Assembly: GCF_013407925.2 (NCBI RefSeq)
Contig: NZ_CP060201.1
Location: 124,001 to 188,000, forward strand
Length of the DNA stretch: 64,000 nt
DNA from: Pseudomonas protegens
GTDB lineage: Bacteria; Pseudomonadota; Gammaproteobacteria; Pseudomonadales; Pseudomonadaceae
Direction of reading: 5' to 3'
Shown: positions 17,266 to 25,321 of the stretch, piece by piece
How positions within the stretch are numbered: the first letter of the stretch is position 1
How the letters are laid out: the number at the start of each line of letters is the position of its first letter
Program-made: the position numbers and the translations under genes
The notes under the pieces: model-generated
Told to the model about the DNA's origin: nothing
The model's database searches: none
Seen by the model: the letters and a program-made list of their open reading frames with translations, nothing else

Positions 17266-17353
17266 GCTTTCGATCCTTGCTCGGGAAAGAGTCAATAATT
17301 CAGCGTCAAATTTAAACACATGGCTATGTGCCACCGCCACGCAAAATGAGTGC

Positions 17354-18274
17354 TTAGCCGCGTTTACATTCCAGGCTTTCACCTAAGTCGCGGATCATCT
17401 CCAGCAATGCCTTCACCCGCAGCGGCAAATTTCCGGCCGGGTACACCGCGTGCATCTGTGGGCTCTCACCGCTGCTGGAGGTGAGCTTGTACTCAGGACA
17501 AACCCGGCGCAGGCGCCCCGCTGCCACTTCAGGCTCCGCCATCCAATCCGCCAAGCGGGCGATCCCGACGCCCGCCAGGGCTGCCTGGAATACCGCAAGA
17601 CCGGAGCTGAAACGAAACTTGGGATGAACCCGAAAGCTGATGGCCTGCTCCTCACTGCGAAAATTCCACTCCTTGAGAATCCGTGGCGCCGTATGCAGGA
17701 TCAGCGAATGCGACTCCAGTGCCTCGATGGAGTCGGGCATGCCGTTGCGCTCCAGGTAGCTGGGGCTGGCGTACAGATAACGTGAGTAACTCCAGAGCGC
17801 AAAGCCGATCAAGTCGCTGGATTGTGGAAAAGCGCCGCGAATCGAGAAATCCAGCTTGCTCTTGGCCGGGTCGATGATCTCATCGGTGAAAATCACATCG
17901 ATATTAACGTCTGGATAACGCTCGCAGTATTGCGCGATCAGCCGGGGCAATACCCCTTGTCCGAGAAACTCGGGGGCGGAAAAACGGATCCAACCGGAGG
18001 CCAGGCCGCTGAGACCAGACAGGTCCTCATCCACCTCACGTTGCAGGTCGAGCATTTTGTGCGCGTGGGGCAATAAGCATTCACCCGCCTCGGTCAGGCT
18101 CACGGCATTGGACGAGCGATTGAACAACTTGAGCCCCACACTTTCCTCCAGGGCTTGAACGGCACGGGTCAGAGCGCTGGGGGAGCGCCCCAGAGCCCGT
18201 GCCGCGGCGACGAAGCTGCGCTTGCGAGCCACGGTCGCGAAGGCTTCAAGTTCCCCCAACATATTCAATGCCAC
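17354..18274 (-). CDS. LysR-family transcriptional regulator, divergent from the dioxygenase operon
   Basis: About 306 residues. The N-terminal winged helix is typical (LGELEAFATVARKRSFVAAA, SPSALTRAVQALEESVGLKLFNRSS), followed by the two-lobed effector domain (SGWIRFSAPEFLGQGVLPRL near residue 95). The start is uncertain: GTG at 18274 has GAGG 6 bp upstream, ATG at 18262 fits the family but lacks a good site, and the frame opens at 18316. It is transcribed away from the dioxygenase/TSUP/YbaK unit, the classic arrangement for a LysR activator of its neighbour. The inducer is unknown and may be the amino-acid substrate or product. Confidence 0.87.
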   Translation of the reverse strand: MALNMLGELEAFATVARKRSFVAAARALGRSPSALTRAVQALEESVGLKLFNRSSNAVSLTEAGECLLPHAHKMLDLQREVDEDLSGLSGLASGWIRFSAPEFLGQGVLPRLIAQYCERYPDVNIDVIFTDEIIDPAKSKLDFSIRGAFPQSSDLIGFALWSYSRYLYASPSYLERNGMPDSIEALESHSLILHTAPRILKEWNFRSEEQAISFRVHPKFRFSSGLAVFQAALAGVGIARLADWMAEPEVAAGRLRRVCPEYKLTSSSGESPQMHAVYPAGNLPLRVKALLEMIRDLGESLECKRG

Positions 18275-18285
18275 TGTCCACCTCA

Positions 18286-18300
18286 TTGCATTTTTCACAA
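18286..18300. promoter_or_regulatory. Candidate LysR-type operator (T-N11-A)
   Basis: TTGCATTTTTCACAA has TTG and CAA inverted ends and contains TGCATTTTTCACA, which fits the T-N11-A LysR pattern. It lies just upstream of the LysR gene and about 85 bp before the dioxygenase start. Confidence 0.4.
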
Positions 18301-18384
18301 CGCGGCATTGCAACACAAAAAAAGGCCCTTCCGTTAACCTTCCCGCTCAACCCACAAGGATGGGGCAAACAGGAGCGCAAGGAC

Positions 18385-19470
18385 GTGTCAAAGCTGGATG
18401 AAATAATCGGTAAAGCCGCAGCTTGTGTTGATGAAGCCACTTATGAATGGCTGGAAAAAAAATCAGTGACTTCGACCCGACGGGAGATACCGCAAATTCA
18501 TCTGTCGCTCGAAGAACAACGCACACTTCAGGCCGGCCTGGCATCGCTGGACGTGACCGATAGTGCCTCGGGTATCCGCCACATGCCGGCCCTGGGGCTG
18601 TTGCTGGAAAGTGTCCTGTGCCCGGAAAAAATCCAGCAGCTACGCAATTTTCCACAGGCCCGTGACGTGGCGATGATCGTCAGGGGGCTGCCGCTGGACC
18701 CGCAACTGCCGGCCACGCCCTATGATCTGGAGCCAGGTATCGAGAACGTGCCGACGCTGGCCGGGGCTATTTTGTCCGTGCTGCAAACTCTGCAAACCCG
18801 TCCACTGGCCTACGAGGGTGAAAGCCACGACACCGTGTTCCGTCACGTATCGCCCAAGCACAAGCGAGAGACTGAAAAGAGCTCCTATGGCTCGCGCGCG
18901 GACCTGGGCATGCACGTCGACAACCCTCACCTGCCTTTGACCTGCGAACCCGTCTCGCAGTTGTCGGCCTGTCCGGAGTACCTGTCCCTGACCGGCCTGC
19001 GCTGCGAGCTCGATGTGCCGACGCGCATCGTCGCCATTGACGAGGTGCTGGCCATTCTGCCGGCCTGCGTCGAAGAGGAATTGTCACGACCGAACTTCAG
19101 CGTTCGCCGACCGGCCTCCTTCGGCAAACAGGGGAATGTGCTGGAAAACGTCCCCTTGCTGTACAGAAGCGCAACCGGTGGCCTGTATTGCCGCTACAAC
19201 AAAGCGAGTGTCGAAGCGACCTGCGCCAATGCGCAGCTTGCCCTCCAACTGTTCGCCGCCGCCGCCGATCATCCCGATGTCGTGCACCACATACTGCTGC
19301 AACCAGGGGACATGCTGATCTTCAAGAACCAGCAAACCCTGCACGCCCGGGATGGTTTTACACCCCGCTACGACGGCCGTGATCGCTGGATGTTGCGGGT
19401 CTTCGGGGTCAATGATCCGGCACGCGTGGTGCCGCTGGCCCCTCATCAACCCTACATAGGCAGAGCCTGA
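18385..19470 (+). CDS. Clavaminate-synthase-like Fe(II)/2-oxoglutarate dioxygenase (probable amino-acid hydroxylase)
   Basis: A 361-residue enzyme. The iron triad is visible: His177 and Asp179 (GMHVDNPH) and His320 (TLHARDGF). Arg334, 14 residues after the distal His, is the probable 2-oxoglutarate anchor (LHARDGFTPRYDGRDRW). That C-terminal signature is typical of the CAS-like group that hydroxylates free amino acids, such as VioC on arginine, AsnO on asparagine and the lysine hydroxylases. The metal acid here is Asp, whereas VioC and AsnO have Glu. GTG at 18385 is chosen over the longer frame because AGGAG lies 9 bp upstream and the protein has no sense before it. First gene of a three-gene unit. 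The substrate is unknown. Confidence 0.82.
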   Translation: MSKLDEIIGKAAACVDEATYEWLEKKSVTSTRREIPQIHLSLEEQRTLQAGLASLDVTDSASGIRHMPALGLLLESVLCPEKIQQLRNFPQARDVAMIVRGLPLDPQLPATPYDLEPGIENVPTLAGAILSVLQTLQTRPLAYEGESHDTVFRHVSPKHKRETEKSSYGSRADLGMHVDNPHLPLTCEPVSQLSACPEYLSLTGLRCELDVPTRIVAIDEVLAILPACVEEELSRPNFSVRRPASFGKQGNVLENVPLLYRSATGGLYCRYNKASVEATCANAQLALQLFAAAADHPDVVHHILLQPGDMLIFKNQQTLHARDGFTPRYDGRDRWMLRVFGVNDPARVVPLAPHQPYIGRA

Positions 19471-19474
19471 TTTC

Positions 19475-20233
19475 ATGGTCGATATTGTCATTCTTTGCGT
19501 GTTCGCCTTCGCCGCCGGCCTGATCGATGCGGCGGTGGGCGGCGGCGGGCTGATCCAGATTCCCGCGCTATTCAACGTGCTCCCCACCGCTCAACCGGCG
19601 GCGCTGCTGGGTACCAACAAGGTCGCGGCCGCCTGCGGCACCACATTCGCGGCCCGATCCTTCGTGCGCAAGGTGGTGATCAACTGGGGGCTTGTGATCC
19701 CCGCCGCCTGCGCCGCCTTTGTCATGGCCTTCTTCGGCGCCGCCACGGTGTCGTTCGTACCGCAGTCGATGATCCGGCCGGCGGTGCTGGTGTTGATCGT
19801 ACTGATGGCGATCTACACCTTCTGGAAGAAAGATTTCGGCGCCCTGCACAAACCCGTGCGCATCGGTACCAAGGAAAAACTGCTGGCGATCGTCATCGGC
19901 GGCGCCATCGGTTTCTACGATGGCCTGTTCGGTCCCGGTACTGGCAGCTTCCTGATCTTCCTGTTTATCCGCTGCTTCGCCTTCGACTTTCTGCATGCCT
20001 CGGCATCGGCCAAGCTGGTGAACATCGCGACCAACGTAGCGGCACTCATGTTCTTCATCCCAACGGGTAACGTGCTCTACCTGATCGCAATCCCCATGGC
20101 GGCATTCAACATCCTGGGCGCGCTCACTGGTACCTGGCTGGCCGTTCATAAGGGCGTGCCCTTTGTCCGGGCTCTATTCCTGGTGTTGCTGGTGATTCTG
20201 ATCAGCAAACTGTCCTACGACATGCTCCTGTAA
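19475..20233 (+). CDS. TSUP (TauE/SafE-like) membrane exporter, dioxygenase operon
   Basis: A 252-residue TSUP-family membrane protein beginning 4 bp after the dioxygenase stop, so almost certainly co-transcribed. Family repeats are GLIDAAVGGGGLIQIPALF (about 14-32, then LLGTNKVAAACG) and IGFYDGLFGPGTGSFLIF (about 147-164). TSUP proteins export small anions; the position suggests it exports the dioxygenase product or a by-product. It is a paralogue of the gene at 8063 but clearly diverged. Confidence 0.85.
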   Translation: MVDIVILCVFAFAAGLIDAAVGGGGLIQIPALFNVLPTAQPAALLGTNKVAAACGTTFAARSFVRKVVINWGLVIPAACAAFVMAFFGAATVSFVPQSMIRPAVLVLIVLMAIYTFWKKDFGALHKPVRIGTKEKLLAIVIGGAIGFYDGLFGPGTGSFLIFLFIRCFAFDFLHASASAKLVNIATNVAALMFFIPTGNVLYLIAIPMAAFNILGALTGTWLAVHKGVPFVRALFLVLLVILISKLSYDMLL

Positions 20234-20249
20234 ACCAGAGGAAAACCAC

Positions 20250-20729
20250 ATGCATCCCATGTTCGATCGCCTCGTGGCACTACTCGATGCGCGCTCAGCC
20301 TCCTACCGGGTGTTGATGCACGATGCCGAGGGTCAGTCGGCGCGCGTTGCCGAAATCCGTGGCACCGAGCCCGGCCAAGGCGCGAAGGCCATGCTTTGCT
20401 CCCTCAAGGGGCAGGCAGGCCCCTATGCCCTGGTGATACTGCCGGGCGACCAGAAGCTGGACATGAAGAAAGTCGGAGCGGCCCTGGGCGGAAAAAAAGC
20501 CGAACTGGTGAAGGCCGAAACCGCCATGGAACTGACCGGGTGCCGGATCGGCGCCATCCCTCCTTTTGTTTTCGATGAGCAGATTCAATTGATCGTCGAT
20601 CCGGCCTTGACCACAGGCTACGCAGAAATAGCCTTCAACGCGGGACGGCTGGATGCGTCGATGGTGCTCGATACGCAGGATTATCTGGCGATTGCCATGC
20701 CTCGATTGCTGGACATCAGCCAGGCCTGA
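20250..20729 (+). CDS. YbaK/EbsC-type aminoacyl-tRNA deacylase
   Basis: A 159-residue single-domain protein of the YbaK/ProX/INS editing family, 16 bp after the exporter. The catalytic-lysine segment is GQGAKAMLCSLKG with Lys46 (E. coli YbaK also uses Lys46), followed by LVILPGDQKLDMKKV and the GAIPPFVF loop matching the family GxxPP motif. These proteins hydrolyse wrongly charged aminoacyl-tRNAs in trans. Being last in the dioxygenase/exporter unit suggests that it clears tRNA mischarged with the modified amino acid. The target tRNA is unknown. Confidence 0.83.
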   Translation: MHPMFDRLVALLDARSASYRVLMHDAEGQSARVAEIRGTEPGQGAKAMLCSLKGQAGPYALVILPGDQKLDMKKVGAALGGKKAELVKAETAMELTGCRIGAIPPFVFDEQIQLIVDPALTTGYAEIAFNAGRLDASMVLDTQDYLAIAMPRLLDISQA

Positions 20730-20767
20730 GCAAACCTTCCCCTTGCGCCCTTCCCCATGACATGGAG

Positions 20768-20792
20768 CCGACCTTGTCGATCACAAGGTCGG
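20768..20792 (+). terminator. Hairpin after the dioxygenase operon
   Basis: CCGACCTTGT and ACAAGGTCGG form a perfect 10-bp stem with a 5-base loop, 38 bp after the YbaK stop. The T-run is missing, so it may act as an RNA 3' stabiliser or a weak terminator. Confidence 0.5.
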
Positions 20793-20907
20793 TAAACCAT
20801 GCCGGATTGGGCGCAAAGGGTGTGAGGAACTCAGTGGCTCCAGGGCCAGGTAGATAAGGCGCTGGACATGCCAGCTGGCTCGCCAGCCCAGGCGCAAAGC
20901 AACCCGA

Positions 20908-21087
20908 TCAGCCGTGGTTCTTGTGATCCAGGGCGGCGTAGAAGTGGGCGCTTTGTTGCAGGTATTTCTGGGTGTAGGTGTTGGTGCTGGATTTCTTCTG
21001 GCTGATTTCCACGTTGGCACTGGCGGGCAGGGCCACGCTGGCGGAAATGGCGGAAGCGGCGATCACGGAGAAGAGATTGAAGTTCAT
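20908..21087 (-). CDS. Small secreted peptide, 59 residues
   Basis: A 59-residue frame with a signal peptide (MNFNLFSVIAASAISASVAL, cleavage after PASA) and a 35-residue mature part rich in Ser, Gln, Tyr and His that ends in ALDHKNHG. GAGGG lies about 9 bp before the ATG at 21087. No family recognised; it is a single gene between the YbaK operon and the lactonase terminator. Confidence 0.62.
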   Translation of the reverse strand: MNFNLFSVIAASAISASVALPASANVEISQKKSSTNTYTQKYLQQSAHFYAALDHKNHG

Positions 21088-21215
21088 CGGTATAACCCTC
21101 GGATTCAGTTGGCTTGCTTGCCCGTGTGGGCTGTTGAGCAAACTTACTCCCGAGGGTTGGCGGGAAAAAATGCTTTGCAGCAGTAGCCATTATCAGCGTC
21201 ATTGATAGAAGCAGT

Positions 21216-21238
21216 CAGGCCCCGGATACCGGGGCCTG
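21216..21238 (-). terminator. Hairpin terminator of the lactonase gene
   Basis: CAGGCCCCGG and CCGGGGCCTG pair over 10 bp with a 3-base loop, 4 bp after the lactonase stop codon. Read on the minus strand it is followed by ACTGCTTCT, a weak T-run. Confidence 0.7.
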
Positions 21239-21242
21239 CGGC

Positions 21243-22418
21243 TTATTGACGCACCAGGAACTTGATGTCGCTGGGGGCTTCGAAGGGCAGTTTCTGCACG
21301 GTCTTGCCGAGGAAACCGGTCTTGGCATCGCGTTCGATCACCACGATTTCATTGCTTTTCTGGTTGCCGATCAGCACGTAGCGGTTGCTCGGATCGAGGC
21401 TGAATTCCCGCGGGTGATCGCCTTCCACGGAACGGCGCTGGATCTCCTTGAGCTGGCCATTGCTCTGATCGATGGCGAACACCAGCAACTGGTTGGCAGT
21501 GCCACGGTTGCTGACGTAGAGGTACTGACCGTCCTTGGAGGCGTGCAAGGCCGCCGCGGCCTTCTTCTCCTTGTTGCCATTGGCCGCCAGATCAACCAGC
21601 TGGCGCTGGGTCAGCTTGCCGTCCTGATAGTCGAAGACCGCCACCTGGGCGCTCATCTCCAAAGTCAGGTAGGCACGCTTGCCGTCGGCACTGAACAGCA
21701 GATGGCGCGGGCCGCTGCCCGGGGGCAGTTGGACAAAGGCCGGTTCGGCGGGCGTCAGCGGATGTTCAGGGTTGGCCTTGGGGTCGTAGCGGTAGACGAA
21801 GATCTTGTCCGCGCCCAGGTCGTTGGCGAACACAAACCGGCCATCCGGGGATGACACCGACGAATGCACGTGGGCTGACTGCTGGCGCTCGGGATCGACC
21901 CGGCTGGCCGGATGGCTGGTGAGCTGCACCACCGGCGACAGATGCCCGTCATCGCTGACCGGCACCACCGCCAGGCTGCCGCCCGGGTCCACGTCCACCG
22001 AATAGTTGCTGACGAACAGGTAGTTGCCGTCGGCGCTCAGGCTGGAGTGCGTGGGCTCGTTGCCCTGGCTCTGCACCTGGTTGATCAGGCTCAGCTGATG
22101 GGTCTTGGGCGCCAGGCTGTAGCTGCTGACACGGCCGATGGGATCGCTCTGCCCCGGGCTGTTTTCATTCACCGCGAAGACGAATTTCAGGTCCTTGGAC
22201 AGGGTCAGCCAGGACGGGTTGGAGCTCTTCACCACTTGCAGCGGCTTGGCATCGATCAGCCCGGTGCGCTCGTTGAAATGCAGGCGATACAGGCCCTGGC
22301 TCTGGCCCTGGGTGTAGGAGCCCACCAGGAACTCCTGGCTGTCCGCGGGCGCCGCCTGGACCGCCATGGCGCCAACACTGCCGGCCATCAGCAGCGGCCA
22401 GAAATTACGCATCTTCAT
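21243..22418 (-). CDS. Periplasmic lactonase-family seven-bladed beta-propeller protein
   Basis: A 391-residue protein of the 6-phosphogluconolactonase (YbhE/Pgl-like) propeller family. Typical segments are FLVGSYTQGQSQGLYRL near the mature start, ESPGQ-like NENSPGQSDPIGRVSSY, GSGPRHLLFSADGKRAYLTLE, LYVSNRGTANQLLVF and HPREFSLDPSNRYVLIGNQ. Unlike cytosolic Pgl it has a signal peptide (about 22 residues, cleaved after VQAAPA), so it acts in the periplasm and is unlikely to serve the pentose phosphate pathway. I chose ATG 22418, which has GGAGGG upstream. It overlaps the DUF5629 gene by 14 bp. Confidence 0.83.
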   Translation of the reverse strand: MKMRNFWPLLMAGSVGAMAVQAAPADSQEFLVGSYTQGQSQGLYRLHFNERTGLIDAKPLQVVKSSNPSWLTLSKDLKFVFAVNENSPGQSDPIGRVSSYSLAPKTHQLSLINQVQSQGNEPTHSSLSADGNYLFVSNYSVDVDPGGSLAVVPVSDDGHLSPVVQLTSHPASRVDPERQQSAHVHSSVSSPDGRFVFANDLGADKIFVYRYDPKANPEHPLTPAEPAFVQLPPGSGPRHLLFSADGKRAYLTLEMSAQVAVFDYQDGKLTQRQLVDLAANGNKEKKAAAALHASKDGQYLYVSNRGTANQLLVFAIDQSNGQLKEIQRRSVEGDHPREFSLDPSNRYVLIGNQKSNEIVVIERDAKTGFLGKTVQKLPFEAPSDIKFLVRQ

Positions 22419-22698
22419 GTTCACCCTCCTCTTCGTCGCGGGCACTGAACGCACTCATGCACACCAGGCGGTGCTCGCCGGAATCAGCGACCAGGGTCCA
22501 GCTCTGCAGCGCCTGATCAAAAGTCGCGGCCTGCACCTGGGCCAGGGTAAAGCTCCAGCGCTTGGCGGCGCGACCATCCATGCACTCGATCAGCAGGCGC
22601 TGTTCATCGAGGGTGAAGTCGAAGGCGTGCAGGCCGTCGATTTCCAGCATGTCGCAGGCTTCAAGGGCGGTGAGCAAGGTGTCGGTAGCAGCGGTCAT
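22405..22698 (-). CDS. DUF5629-family small protein
   Basis: A 97-residue acidic soluble protein (DALEACDMLEIDGLHAFDF-like N-terminus, acidic tail RDEEEGEHEDA), which I believe is the Pseudomonas DUF5629 family. Its 3' end overlaps the lactonase start by 14 bp, suggesting translational coupling. The start is ATG 22698, with TTG 22707 as an alternative. Function unknown. Confidence 0.68.
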   Translation of the reverse strand: MTAATDTLLTALEACDMLEIDGLHAFDFTLDEQRLLIECMDGRAAKRWSFTLAQVQAATFDQALQSWTLVADSGEHRLVCMSAFSARDEEEGEHEDA

Positions 22699-22866
22699 AG
22701 CGATCAATCATCAATTGGAAAGGCGCAATCATAGCTGATCGGCGACCAAGGATCGGGCCAGTATTGCGCCCTGTCATCAGTCGCCGCCGACGCCGCCTGC
22801 AAGCGCTGCCCAAGGAGCCTCGGAAAGCCTTGCCACGCCAAGGCTTCCACGCTGAAGAACAGGCAT

Positions 22867-22893
22867 GAAAAAGCCGCACCCGAGGGCGCGGCT
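22867..22893 (-). terminator. Rho-independent terminator of the MMPL gene
   Basis: On the minus strand AGCCGC(GCCC)TC(GGGT)GCGGCT is followed directly by TTTTTC. The stem is about 10 bp with one mismatch. It lies 20 bp after the MMPL stop codon. Confidence 0.82.
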
Positions 22894-22913
22894 GAGTGTT
22901 GAAAACGCCTGGA

Positions 22914-25289
22914 TCAGTGAGCGAACAGCGAGTTGCCCTTCTGCCCGGCGAGCTTCTCCGGCTTGATCAGGAACCGCGCCAGGGCCGGCAGCAGCCACAG
23001 GGCACCGAACATGTTCCACAGCAGCATGAAGGTCAGCATCAGGCCCATGTCGGCCTGGAACTTGATGGCCGAGAAGATCCAGGTGCACACGCCAATGGCC
23101 AGGCACAGGCCGGTGAACAGCACCGCCTTGCCGGTGGAACGCAGAGTCTGGTAGTAGGCCTCCTGCAACGGCAGGCCGGCACGCAGGAAGCTTTCCAGGC
23201 GGCTGTAGATATAGATGCCGTAGTCGACACCGATGCCCACCCCCAGCGCCACCACCGGCAAGGTCGCCACCTTGACGCCGATGCCCATGAAGGCCATCAG
23301 CGCGTTGCCCAGCACCGAGGTCAGCACCAGCGGCAGGACGATGCACAGGGTCGCCGCCCAGGAGCGGAAGGTGATCATGCACATGCCGGCCACGCAGATG
23401 TACACCAGGATCAGGATGGTCAGCTCGGATTCCTTGATCACCTCGTTGGTGGCGGCCTCGATCCCGGCGTTACCGGCGGCGAGGATGAACTCCAGGCCGT
23501 CCCTGTTGTGCTCCTTGGCGAATTCCTGCACCGCATGCACCGCGCGGTCCAGGGTCGCGGCCTTGTGGTCGTTGAGGAACACCAGCACCGGTGCCAGGGA
23601 GCAGTTGTTGTTGTACAGGCCGTCGGCCCGGGCAATGGAGTTGTTCAGCACGTCGGGGTTGCGCGACAGGGTTTCCCATTTCAGGTTGCCCTCGTTCATG
23701 CCCTTGATCATCTGCTTGGACACGGTCACCAGGGAGATCGCCGACTGCACGCCCTCGGTGTTCTGCATCTTCCACATCAGCTCGTCGATCGGCGCCATGG
23801 CCTCATAGCGCGAGCAACCTTCGGCCGCGGTCTTGACCATCACCACCAGCACGTCGGAACTGGTGGAGTAGTTGCTGATGATGAAGTTGTTGTCCTTGTT
23901 GTAGCGCGAGTCGGGACGCAGCTCCGGCGCGCCCTGATCGAGGTCGCCGATCTTCAGGTTCTGGCTGTACCAGAGGCCGCCGCCGAAGGCCACCAGGGCC
24001 AGGGCGATGGAGATCGGGGCCACTTTGGGGCTGGCAAAATTCGACAGCAGGCGCCAGAACGGATGCTCGCGGGAGGCGTCCTTCTTGCTGCGTTCGATGG
24101 CGCGCTTGCTGATGCCGACGTAGGAAATCGCCACTGGCAACAGGATCAGGTTGGTGAACACGATCACCGCCACACCGATGGAGGCGCCGATGGCCAGCTC
24201 GCGGATCACCCCGATGTCGATGATCAGCAAGGTGATGAAGCCCACGGCGTCGGCGAGAATGGCGATCATCCCCGGCAGGAACAGTTGGCGGAAGGTACGC
24301 CGCGCCGCAGTCAGGGCGTTGTCGGCGTCACTGGACTGCAAGGCGATACCGTTGATCTTCTGCACCCCGTGGGAAATGCCGATGGCGAAGATCAGGAACG
24401 GCACCAGCATCGAATACGGGTCCAGGCCAAAGCCGAAGGCGTGCATCAACCCCAGCTGCCAGACCACCGCCACCAGGGTGGTGATCAGCACCGCGATGGT
24501 GCTGCGGATGCACCAGGTGAACCAGTACAACAGCACCAGGGTGATGATGAAGGCCACGCCGAAGAACATCACCACCATGATCAGGCCATCGATCAGATCG
24601 CCCACCTTCTTGGCGAAGCCGACGATGTGAATCTTCACATTGGGGTTCTGCGCCTCGAACTTGTCGCGGATCTTTTCTTCCAGCTCATGGGAGAACTTCT
24701 GATAGTCCAGGGCCAGCAGCTTGCCCTGGTCCTGCGGGTCCGGGTAGGACTCCAGCAACGGGATGTCGACGATGCTGGATTTGAAATCGTTGGCCACCAG
24801 GCGCCCGACCTGACCGGACTTGAGGACGTTGTTGCGCAACTTGTCGAGGCTCTCGGCCGAGCCGTTGTAGCTCTGGGGGATCACCTCGCCACCGGCAAAG
24901 CCTTCTTCGGTCACCTCGGTCCAGCGCACGCTGGGGCTCCACAGCGACTTGAGCCCAGAGCGATCGACGCCGGAGATGTAGAACACCTCGTCGTGGATCT
25001 GCCGCAGGGTTTCCATGTAGTCCTTGGTGAAGATGTCGCCGTCACGGGCTTCCACCGAGATGCGCACGGTGTTGCCCAGGTTTGCCAGATCGTTGCGGTG
25101 CTCCATCATCCGTTCGATGAACGGGTGCTTGAGCGGGATCATCTTTTCGAAACTGGTGGACGGGCGGATCAGGGTCGCTTGCCAGAACAGGAAAGCGCTG
25201 ACCAAGAGGCAGATAAGGATCACTGCCGGGCGGTTGTTGAAAATCAGGCGTTCGAGAAAGTTCGCCTTGTCCTGGTGATGACTGCTCAT
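22914..25289 (-). CDS. MMPL/RND-superfamily transporter
   Basis: A 791-residue inner-membrane protein with the two-fold RND/MMPL layout: TM1 (about 22-40), a large periplasmic loop, TM2-6 (about 215-390), a second TM and loop, and TM8-12 (about 625-760). Both halves contain the family GxGxDYG-type region (GIGVDYGIYIYSRLESF) and its counterpart (FAIGISHGVQKINGIAL). Members paired with a YCF48-like protein probably move lipids or other hydrophobic molecules. The partner lies 32 bp upstream. DUF1302 and DUF1329 genes, which I recall often joining this pair, are absent here. Start ATG 25289 (MSSHHQ) is preferred to GTG 25301. Confidence 0.85.
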   Translation of the reverse strand: MSSHHQDKANFLERLIFNNRPAVILICLLVSAFLFWQATLIRPSTSFEKMIPLKHPFIERMMEHRNDLANLGNTVRISVEARDGDIFTKDYMETLRQIHDEVFYISGVDRSGLKSLWSPSVRWTEVTEEGFAGGEVIPQSYNGSAESLDKLRNNVLKSGQVGRLVANDFKSSIVDIPLLESYPDPQDQGKLLALDYQKFSHELEEKIRDKFEAQNPNVKIHIVGFAKKVGDLIDGLIMVVMFFGVAFIITLVLLYWFTWCIRSTIAVLITTLVAVVWQLGLMHAFGFGLDPYSMLVPFLIFAIGISHGVQKINGIALQSSDADNALTAARRTFRQLFLPGMIAILADAVGFITLLIIDIGVIRELAIGASIGVAVIVFTNLILLPVAISYVGISKRAIERSKKDASREHPFWRLLSNFASPKVAPISIALALVAFGGGLWYSQNLKIGDLDQGAPELRPDSRYNKDNNFIISNYSTSSDVLVVMVKTAAEGCSRYEAMAPIDELMWKMQNTEGVQSAISLVTVSKQMIKGMNEGNLKWETLSRNPDVLNNSIARADGLYNNNCSLAPVLVFLNDHKAATLDRAVHAVQEFAKEHNRDGLEFILAAGNAGIEAATNEVIKESELTILILVYICVAGMCMITFRSWAATLCIVLPLVLTSVLGNALMAFMGIGVKVATLPVVALGVGIGVDYGIYIYSRLESFLRAGLPLQEAYYQTLRSTGKAVLFTGLCLAIGVCTWIFSAIKFQADMGLMLTFMLLWNMFGALWLLPALARFLIKPEKLAGQKGNSLFAH

Positions 25290-25321
25290 GGAATTCCCCA
25301 CCTTCTTATTATGTGCCCGAC

